This document shows positions 5,740-11,663 of a stretch of 15,485 bases of DNA, one piece after another (positions within the stretch are counted from its first letter, which is position 1; each line of letters opens with the position of its first letter). Position numbers and translations under genes: made by a program. The notes beneath the pieces are model-generated. The model was not told the origin of the DNA. It did no database searches and worked only from the letters and a program-made list of their open reading frames with translations. The stretch lies in assembly GCA_030699855.1 (NCBI GenBank), contig JAUYKR010000034.1:1-15485 (forward strand), in the 5' to 3' direction. The DNA is from a bacterium (GTDB lineage: Bacteria > Patescibacteriota > Gracilibacteria > JAUYGZ01).

Positions 5740-8700
5740 ATGCTCGAGCCTACAGGTGAAAAAATGATCCCCCAGCATCATCAGGAAAACTTTATTTATG
5801 GCGAGCATCTTGCGCGATATTTTTTTGCAACTCAATTTACAAAAGATAAAATAGTGCTCGATATCGCCTGTGGAACAGGATATGGCACCCAAACATTAGA
5901 GCAGGAAGGGGCAAGCAAGGTGGTGGGAATAGACATTGACAAGGAAACAATTGACTACGCTCATCAATACTTCCCCCTAAAAAATGGGGAATATATTGCG
6001 GCAGATGCTCAATCAATACCATTCAAAGAAAACGAGTTTGATGTGGTGGTTTCATTCGAAACTCTAGAGCATATTCCGGACTATCAATTATTTCTGAAAG
6101 AGGCAAGAAGAGTTCTCAAGCCCAATGGTATACTTATTCTTTCGACTCCAAATAATGAGGTCTATCCTAAGGGAAATCCATTTCACATAAAAGAATTCAA
6201 CAAGACCGAACTCAGGAGGGAGCTTCTTAACTATTTTAGTACGGTCGATTTAAGATATCAGGACAACTTTCTCAGCAACTCCATATACAAAGAACGAAAT
6301 GATCTTGGAGAAAAAACGTTTACTCAGCGAGATATTTCCGGCTCTCAACTCTACTTAATAGCCATTTGTTCGAATTCCATCACTCAAGAAGTCAGCAATT
6401 TCAATTACATAACCAATCCTCAGGAGCTCAGAGACCCCACTTTAGAACACGAACTAATGGAAAGAACAAAATGGGCAAAGTCCCTAGAAAAAGACCTGGA
6501 AGAGAAGATTAAGTGGACGGGGGCACAGGAAAGGGAGCTTATAGAAGGTGCGAAGTTAGGGGAAATGAGAGAGAAAGAATTAGAGGAAAGAACAAAATGG
6601 GCCCAAGGTCTAGAAAGACAATTACAAGAAAAAAACGAATGGATCCAAAAATTAGAAGAAAAAAATAAGGAACTTAAAATAAAAGAGGAGGAATTAAAAA
6701 AGGCTTACGGACAGTTAAGAAAAGAAGAGGAGGGGGGAAGAAGGCTGCTCAAAGATAATGAAAACAAGAGAAAACAGCTAGAACTCAAAAATCTTAGCCT
6801 GACTAGCCATCTTAAAACCTTCCAAGAACACAAGGAGATTTTCAAGGAGGCTATTTTCTCACAAAGGGAGTCCATTCATTTCCTAAAAAACGAATACGAA
6901 AAAAGTAAATTACTAATAGAAGAAAGTGAAAATAGAGTATCCCTTATCCAGGAAGAGCTCAGTCAAAAAAACATATCAATACAATCAATTCAGGCATCAA
7001 TAGCCCACACAAGTGAGTTACTCGAAAACGAAAGATGGACTCGAATAATGAAAGAACAAGAAGTGAGGAGCATTAGCAATTCATTCAGCTACAAAATTGG
7101 GAGGGCTATCACCTTCCCAATTCGTTTCCTCTTCCCCATTGGTTCAAAAAGAGAAGCAGTGCTCATTCTCACAAAAAAAATACTCCTGGAGCCAAAGCTT
7201 TTCTGGAGACAGCTTGGCATAAAAAGAATAAAAAACTTCCTAAAGGCAGTAAGCGGCGATTCATCGGACATGTTAAAAATGAAAGTAGAGGAGGCACATA
7301 ACTTTAAGGAACAAAATGAAGGGGCCCAAATTCAGAAAACGGTCGAAGCAAAAACAATCCCCACACATACATCCTCCCCTATCACATTCACACCTTGCTC
7401 TTCGCCAAAGGCTTCAATAGTGATCCCCGTATTTAACAATTGGGAAACAACTTACAACTGCCTAAAATCAATCAAGGAACACACGAACTTTAGCGATTAC
7501 GAAATTATCGTTGCCGATGACAGCTCCACAGACGAAACAGGTAACCTTAGAAAAATCATCAAAAACATTAAAGTGGTGAGAGGCGAAAAGAATCTTGGGT
7601 TCACAAAAAACTGCAACAGGGCTGCCCTGGAAACAAGGGGGGGATATATTGTGTTCCTTAACAATGACACCCTTGTGCAGCCAGGCTGGCTTGGCTCCCT
7701 AGTGGAAACGGCAGAAAAGGACTCTAAAATAGGAATTGTCGGGGCTAAACTCATATACCCAAATGGAAAGCTGCAAGAGGCTGGAGGGATAATATGGAGA
7801 GACGGCAAGGGGTGGAACTATGGAAGGGGTGAAGATCACCTAAAACCAGAATATAATTACACAAAAGAAGTAGATTATGTTTCTGGTGCTTGCCTACTCA
7901 TCAGCAAAAAACTTTGGCAAGAGATAGGGGGGTTCGATGAGAGGTATGCTCCCGCTTATTACGAAGATACAGATCTTGCCTTTGAGGCGAGAAAAAGAGA
8001 CTACAAAGTAGTCTACCAGCCTCAATCAATGGTTATTCATATAGAAGGGGCATCCTGTGGAACTGACGAGAAGTCAGGACTAAAAAAATACCAAGTAATC
8101 AATCACAAAAAGTTCTTGAAAAAATGGAAAGAGGTTCTAGAAAAAGACCATTTTGACTCAGAAAAAGAAATTTTTCGCGCACGAGACAGAAGCAGAGATA
8201 AGAAAACAATACTGGTAGTAGACCACCACGTACCACAATTCGACAAAGATGCCGGAGCCCGGCACACCTTCCAATATTTGGAGCTGTTTTCAAGCATGGG
8301 ATTCAATGTCAAATTTATAGGAGACAACTTCCATGCACACCAACCATATACTCAAAAATTACAAGATTTGGGAATCGAAGTGCTATATGGGCAGGACTAT
8401 TCCGATAACTGGCAAAAATGGATAAAGCAAAACGGGAGTCAAATTGATATCGCATACCTTCAAAGACCTGAGGTTGCTAACAAATATATCGACTTCATAA
8501 AAAATAATACAAAAGCAAAAATCATATACTTTGGTCATGATCTGCACTACCTTCGCGAACAAAGAAGGTTTGAAGTTGAGAGAGAACATCGATCCTTAAG
8601 ACAAAGCGAGCGATTCAAAATCTTAGAAAATAAAATCTTCCAAAAAGCAGACCACATACTGACCCTCAGCAACCTGGAGAGAGAGCTCATCCGAAAAGAT

Positions 8701-9294
8701 CATCCGTTTAAAACAATAGATGTTATCCCAATTTCTGTCTTTCATCACTTCTCAAAGCCAATTACGGACTTCAAAAAGAGAGCTGGCCTTCTCTTTGTCG
8801 GAGGATTCAGCCACCCGCCAAATGAAAATGGGATGCTCTGGTTTCTTGAAAAAATCTTTCCAAAAATAAACAAACAATTTCCTAAATTACTACTCAATAT
8901 TGTTGGTTCACATCCAACAGAAAAATTACTAAGGCACAAGTCAGGCAGTATAAATATAACCGGATACGTTACGGACGAGGAGTTGGATAGATATTATCAA
9001 AAAAGCAAAATAGTGATTATTCCACTTCTCTACGGAGCCGGAGTTAAGGGGAAACTCATAGAAGCCATGCATCACGGAATTCCAGTAGTCTCTACAAGTA
9101 TTGGTATTGAGGGCCTACCACAGGCGGAAGAGATAATTCAACCCTGTGACAATGAAGAAAACTTCGCACAGAGAATTATAGACCTCATGAACGACACAAA
9201 TGGCTTGGAAAATATGAGTAAAAGAGAAATAGAATACATACGAAAGTACAGCTCCCAAGCATCAGCAAAAAAACTCATTAAAGAAATTTTTTAG
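5740..9294 (+). CDS. Four-part fusion: SAM methyltransferase, repeat coiled coil, GT2 and GT4 glycosyltransferases
   Basis: The 1184-residue protein starts with a class I methyltransferase (about 10-215): VLDIACGTGYG (39-49), acidic GIDID (63-67), FDVVVSFETLEHIPD (100-114) and a post-motif LKPNGILILSTP (126-137). Residues 234-440 form a charged coiled coil; 241-310 hold 14-residue repeats. A basic, partly hydrophobic linker (445-500) may bind membrane. A GT2 domain (557-795) has ASIVIPVFNNW (558-568), ADDSSTDE (592-599), NNDT (641-644) and YYEDTDL (740-746). A GT4 domain (822-1184) has VVDHHVPQFDKDAGAR (826-841), LFVGGFSHPPN (1018-1028) and GVKGKLIEAMHHGIPVVST (1101-1119), the donor-binding region. 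It likely builds and methylates a glycan at the inner membrane face. Comparison with the WbdD length ruler is inference. The gene is clearly AT-richer than rmlA beside it; the next methyltransferase starts 8 nt after its stop. Confidence 0.92.
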   Translation: MLEPTGEKMIPQHHQENFIYGEHLARYFFATQFTKDKIVLDIACGTGYGTQTLEQEGASKVVGIDIDKETIDYAHQYFPLKNGEYIAADAQSIPFKENEFDVVVSFETLEHIPDYQLFLKEARRVLKPNGILILSTPNNEVYPKGNPFHIKEFNKTELRRELLNYFSTVDLRYQDNFLSNSIYKERNDLGEKTFTQRDISGSQLYLIAICSNSITQEVSNFNYITNPQELRDPTLEHELMERTKWAKSLEKDLEEKIKWTGAQERELIEGAKLGEMREKELEERTKWAQGLERQLQEKNEWIQKLEEKNKELKIKEEELKKAYGQLRKEEEGGRRLLKDNENKRKQLELKNLSLTSHLKTFQEHKEIFKEAIFSQRESIHFLKNEYEKSKLLIEESENRVSLIQEELSQKNISIQSIQASIAHTSELLENERWTRIMKEQEVRSISNSFSYKIGRAITFPIRFLFPIGSKREAVLILTKKILLEPKLFWRQLGIKRIKNFLKAVSGDSSDMLKMKVEEAHNFKEQNEGAQIQKTVEAKTIPTHTSSPITFTPCSSPKASIVIPVFNNWETTYNCLKSIKEHTNFSDYEIIVADDSSTDETGNLRKIIKNIKVVRGEKNLGFTKNCNRAALETRGGYIVFLNNDTLVQPGWLGSLVETAEKDSKIGIVGAKLIYPNGKLQEAGGIIWRDGKGWNYGRGEDHLKPEYNYTKEVDYVSGACLLISKKLWQEIGGFDERYAPAYYEDTDLAFEARKRDYKVVYQPQSMVIHIEGASCGTDEKSGLKKYQVINHKKFLKKWKEVLEKDHFDSEKEIFRARDRSRDKKTILVVDHHVPQFDKDAGARHTFQYLELFSSMGFNVKFIGDNFHAHQPYTQKLQDLGIEVLYGQDYSDNWQKWIKQNGSQIDIAYLQRPEVANKYIDFIKNNTKAKIIYFGHDLHYLREQRRFEVEREHRSLRQSERFKILENKIFQKADHILTLSNLERELIRKDHPFKTIDVIPISVFHHFSKPITDFKKRAGLLFVGGFSHPPNENGMLWFLEKIFPKINKQFPKLLLNIVGSHPTEKLLRHKSGSINITGYVTDEELDRYYQKSKIVIIPLLYGAGVKGKLIEAMHHGIPVVSTSIGIEGLPQAEEIIQPCDNEENFAQRIIDLMNDTNGLENMSKREIEYIRKYSSQASAKKLIKEIF
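6460..6669 (+). repeat. Five tandem 14-residue coiled-coil repeats (coding)
   Basis: Trp245, Trp259, Leu273, Trp287 and Trp301 of the fusion protein fall exactly 14 residues (42 bp) apart in units like ERTKWAKSLEKDLE, EKIKWTGAQERELI, EGAKLGEMREKELE and ERTKWAQGLERQLQ. Fourteen is two heptads, so each unit keeps the coiled-coil register. The DNA copies have diverged, so the repeat is old or held by selection on the protein. Confidence 0.8.
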
Positions 9295-9302
9295 AACAAA
9301 AA

Positions 9303-10145
9303 ATGAGGATGGAGCCGATAAAAAATGCAAATGAATTTAAGAAACTCTTCGAAAAACACTATCAAGAAAGAGTAAAACTAGAGGAGGGGCTGGCCAAAGA
9401 CACTAGAAAACACGGAACACTCAAGAAAAGCGGGTTTTGTCTTCTCTGTGAGAAGGAAACTTTATTTTTGATAGATTTTGCGTATTCAAACGGCACCACG
9501 CCTAATTACAGAGAGCGCCTCATTTGCGAGCACTGCGGGCTTAACAACCGTCAAAGATTTTGCGCGTACTATGCGCTCAAGCTAATACAAAAAAGAAGAT
9601 ATCAAGACATCTACCTTTATGAACAAGTGACCGGCCTTTTCAAAATATTTTCAGAGTTGTTGAATAACAAAAAAATCACTGGCAGCGAATACCTTGGTCA
9701 TAATATTGATTCTGGAAAAATAATAAATGGCATAAGACACGAGGATGCGCTCAATATGAGTTTTCAAAAGGAGAGTCTTGACCTCATAATCTCAAATGAT
9801 GTCTATGAGCATGTACCAAATCCGAAGAGAGCGCTCAAAGAAGCCCATCGAACACTCAAAACCAATGGGATTTTACTCTTCTCAATCCCTTTTTATCCTA
9901 ACAAAGAAAAATCTGAAGAAAGAGCTAAGCTCGAAAATGGAAATATAAGATACTGCTTACCAGAGCAATATCACGGCAATCCTATTTCCAGCAAAGGATC
10001 GTTAGTATTCACAGATTTCGGATGGGATGTACTGTCAATGTGTGAAGAAGCCGGCTTTAAAAGAGCAGAAATGCTGACCTACTATGATGAAAAGTACGGC
10101 CACATAGGAGATTGTTTTCAACACTGCTTTCGGGCAGATAAATAA
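9303..10145 (+). CDS. SAM-dependent methyltransferase (type 11-like) with N-terminal Cys4 zinc-binding region
   Basis: Residues 40-90 of this 280-residue protein contain FCLLC (C46, C49) and ICEHC (C75, C78), a probable zinc ribbon, and C87. The methyltransferase part follows: IYLYEQVTGLFKIF (103-116), GSEYLG (127-132), NGIRHEDALNMSF (142-154), LDLIISNDVYEHVPNP (159-174) and LKTNGILLFSIPF (185-197). The glycine-rich SAM motif I is replaced by the YEQVT segment. As I recall, this is normal for this subgroup, found in glycan and natural-product clusters, so loss of activity need not follow. It lies 8 nt after the fusion gene and is probably co-transcribed; its likely substrate is a sugar or glycan intermediate. 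M3 (9309) is an alternative start. No SD is present. Confidence 0.85.
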   Translation: MRMEPIKNANEFKKLFEKHYQERVKLEEGLAKDTRKHGTLKKSGFCLLCEKETLFLIDFAYSNGTTPNYRERLICEHCGLNNRQRFCAYYALKLIQKRRYQDIYLYEQVTGLFKIFSELLNNKKITGSEYLGHNIDSGKIINGIRHEDALNMSFQKESLDLIISNDVYEHVPNPKRALKEAHRTLKTNGILLFSIPFYPNKEKSEERAKLENGNIRYCLPEQYHGNPISSKGSLVFTDFGWDVLSMCEEAGFKRAEMLTYYDEKYGHIGDCFQHCFRADK

Positions 10146-10246
10146 AATAAGAGAGCAAGCTTTATACTTTATATTGCACTATTTGCCCTCACCCCCCCTC
10201 TTTTCCAGAAAATCGAGAAACAAGAAAAAGATCAAGGTCGGCGCCA

Positions 10247-10275
10247 TTGACACCACCCGCAACGCTCTCTAGTAT
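10247..10275 (+). promoter_or_regulatory. Near-consensus sigma-70 promoter in the gap after the methyltransferase gene
   Basis: A perfect -35 box TTGACA (10247-10252), the ideal 17-bp spacer and TAGTAT (10270-10275, four of six matches) point rightward. No gene follows on this strand before the convergent reductase gene; what follows is structured sequence ending in an intrinsic terminator at 10407. Expected start near 10282. Confidence 0.6.
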
Positions 10276-10281
10276 CCAGGC

Positions 10282-10407
10282 GAAATGGGGGTTTCATCTT
10301 GCTCTGCTTGTTCCATACCCCACCTTCCACACTAGAGAGTGGCGATCACCGCGGACGGTGGAAACGAATACCACCCCAGCCACCGCTTCATTCCGTGGCT
10401 TTTTTTC
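10282..10407 (+). ncRNA. Candidate small RNA, about 125 nt, family unknown
   Basis: The stretch is bounded by a good promoter and a strong terminator and contains no credible gene. Visible pairings are TGGGG (10286-10290) with CCCCA (10318-10322); CCAC (10327-10330) with GTGG (10339-10342); CACCG (10347-10351) with CGGTG (10356-10360); or, exclusive with the last, GGTGG (10357-10361) with CCACC (10371-10375). CGGTGG (10356-10361) could also pair with CCACCG (10380-10385), which would open the terminator stem. It does not match 5S, SRP RNA, tmRNA, RNase P RNA or a tRNA as I know them. A short GTGGCG...CCGCGG stretch recalls 6S RNA, but the total length is too short for that. Confidence 0.45.
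10378..10407 (+). terminator. Intrinsic (rho-independent) terminator
   Basis: AGCCAC (10378-10383) pairs with GTGGCT (10395-10400) around an 11-nt loop. Two more closing CG pairs are possible. The stem runs straight into seven T (10400-10406). It would end transcripts from the methyltransferase operon and from the promoter at 10247. Confidence 0.85.
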
Positions 10408-10430
10408 AATACGCCATCGAATATCTTTTT

Positions 10431-10501
10431 CTCCTGGAAAAGGCACTTTTGTCAATCTACCGGGATTCCCGGGAATACGTAAAAAAGTGAAATTCCAGGA
10501 G
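10431..10501. repeat. Imperfect 71-bp palindrome between convergent genes
   Basis: CTCCTGGAA (10431-10439) pairs with TTCCAGGAG (10493-10501). Inside lie CACTTTT with AAAAGTG, and at the centre CCGGGATTCCCGG (10460-10472), which overlaps the perfect palindrome ATTCCCGGGAAT (10465-10476). Nested pairing gives one long, bulged hairpin. There is no T-run after it on either strand, so it is not a standard terminator. It may be a further repeat element or the 3' end structure of the reductase mRNA. Confidence 0.6.
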
Positions 10502-10523
10502 TAGAATTACTTAAATTGCCAAT

Positions 10524-11408
10524 TTAAGGCATTCTATACGATTCAACAACCCTCCTTAAACTCTCCTGCACCGGCGGCATCGCTATCCCCATCTCCTCAG
10601 ACCTCTTCGTGGAGAGTACGCAATTGCTCCGCTCCGCTCGCACCATGCCAGAGAACTCCTCTAAACCGATGTATTCCCACTGCCTGGAGCCATCAACAAG
10701 CTCGCGATAGAGTTCAAGCAAGTCGCGGTGCTCATACACCCCCGGGTTTACCGCATTGAGGGGACCAGTGGGCCGTTTTTCGATCACTCGTTCGATGAAG
10801 GGCATCAGATCCTCCATCACCGTCACACTGTTGGGGACGGACATAACCTTGGAGTACCCCAAAAGTTTGTCGAGCAAGTTTTTCGGGTGCGAGCTGCCCT
10901 GCAGTGGCATACGAATGCGGAGAATGCACACGTTTGGGATCTCGCGAAGAGCGCCCTCCGCCACCGCCTTGGTGGCGCTGTAAAAGCTACCGTAGAAATT
11001 CGGCTTATCGTCTTCTGTGAAGAGTTCGGAGTTGGGAGAACGGAGTTCGGAGTTTTCTCCCCTCTCCAAACTCCCAACTCCGCACTCACTGTTGAAGATA
11101 CAGCCGGATCCAATCTGTACCACATAATTCCCCTGCGCGGAGGCCACCGAGCAGACGTTCACCGCTCCGGTGATGTTCACCTCCGCTGTCTCTAACTTGT
11201 GATCCTCACACCAGTCCACGTTCGGTTTTCCCGTCTTCCCTGTGGCGTTGATCACCACGCTGTCGTGAGCATCTTTGAGCGCTGCTTGAACAGCCTGCCT
11301 GTCACGGACGTCGACGGAGATCGTATGAACATCGTAACCTGCTTCGGAAAAATACTTCCGAATCCAGGAGCCGACATAGCCGGTAGAGCCAAGCAAATGT
11401 ATCTTCAT
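10524..11408 (-). CDS. Nucleotide-sugar epimerase/reductase, NRS/ER (UER1)-like, of the extended SDR family
   Basis: From ATG 11408-11406 the product has 294 residues. It starts MKIHLLGSTGYVG with the GxxGxxG dinucleotide motif (7-13) and has catalytic SFYSATK (Y143, K147). TGKTGKPNVDWCEDHKLET (56-74), GCIF (102-105), DDKPNFYGSFYS (133-144), RIRMP (164-168), VPNSVTV (191-197) and NPGVYEH (221-227) match, from memory, plant NRS/ER and the mimivirus L780-type enzyme. That enzyme turns NDP-4-keto-6-deoxyglucose into NDP-L-rhamnose by 3,5-epimerisation and 4-reduction. RmlD has a related but less similar pattern. A GTG at 11444 extends the frame 12 codons but spoils the usual N-terminus. Residues about 109-129 come from a heptamer repeat. 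An 8-bp inverted repeat (10510-10528) overlaps the stop. Confidence 0.85.
   Translation of the reverse strand: MKIHLLGSTGYVGSWIRKYFSEAGYDVHTISVDVRDRQAVQAALKDAHDSVVINATGKTGKPNVDWCEDHKLETAEVNITGAVNVCSVASAQGNYVVQIGSGCIFNSECGVGSLERGENSELRSPNSELFTEDDKPNFYGSFYSATKAVAEGALREIPNVCILRIRMPLQGSSHPKNLLDKLLGYSKVMSVPNSVTVMEDLMPFIERVIEKRPTGPLNAVNPGVYEHRDLLELYRELVDGSRQWEYIGLEEFSGMVRAERSNCVLSTKRSEEMGIAMPPVQESLRRVVESYRMP
11022..11087. repeat. In-frame inverted heptanucleotide repeats inside the reductase gene
   Basis: On the plus strand, five 7-nt units run GAGTTCG, GAGTTGG, GAGAACG, GAGTTCG, GAGTTTT (11022-11056). After 7 nt, units CTCCAAA, CTCCCAA and CTCCGCA follow (11064-11084), the same heptamer reversed and rotated. 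CGGAGTTGGGAG and its reverse complement CTCCCAACTCCG make a hairpin. The unit CTCCCAA is identical to that in the GT2 gene at 3669-3689. It encodes a Glu/Ser/Pro-rich loop between GCIF and the DDKPNF motif. Confidence 0.85.
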
Positions 11409-11479
11409 GCGATGCAAAGACTCAAAAATAATAACCTTCCCCACCTCGAAAAGCCATGAAACACAGCCATATAAACCAC

Positions 11480-11619
11480 AAACTGGGGGTCCGGGGGAAA
11501 TACAGCCTCACTGACATATCGAAGCTAGAAAGGGTCGATGGGGTTTATTTCCCCCGGCAGTTTTGGTTCTTTTGCTGCCAAAAGAACGAAAAGAAAAAAA
11601 ACATTTCAATCGACCCCCT
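11480..11619. repeat. Composite palindromic intergenic element R2
   Basis: CCGGGGGAAATA (11491-11502) is the reverse complement of 11546-11557. AAACTG (11480-11485) extends the stem by pairing with CAGTTT after that arm, leaving a 5-nt bulge. A second hairpin has GTTCTTTTG (11566-11574), loop CTGC and CAAAAGAAC (11579-11587). AGGGTCGAT (11531-11539) nearly matches the reverse of ATCGACCCCCT (11609-11619). The element fills most of the gap between the divergent reductase and transporter genes. The A-run after the second hairpin is the wrong base for a plus-strand terminator. I see no ORF or clear promoter in it. Confidence 0.65.
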
Positions 11620-11663
11620 ACTTCTGCCACAATGCATATTGGTGATCACCTAACTCCCATCCA

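Noticed and set aside
10282..10407. 6S RNA, 5S rRNA or SRP RNA
   Set aside because: A short GTGGCG...CCGCGG resemblance to 6S exists, but the length, closing stem and bubble do not fit; 5S and SRP signatures are absent.
10247..10504. Short plus-strand ORFs in the gap after the methyltransferase
   Set aside because: They span a promoter, hairpins and a terminator, have no SD, and read as Pro/Thr/Phe-rich filler.
11022..11087. CRISPR array or tRNA-like hairpin
   Set aside because: Units are only 7 nt, have no spacers and lie inside an open coding frame.
11566..11600. Hairpin GTTCTTTTG/CAAAAGAAC as a terminator
   Set aside because: On the plus strand it is followed by an A-run, not T; on the minus strand the T-run comes before the hairpin.
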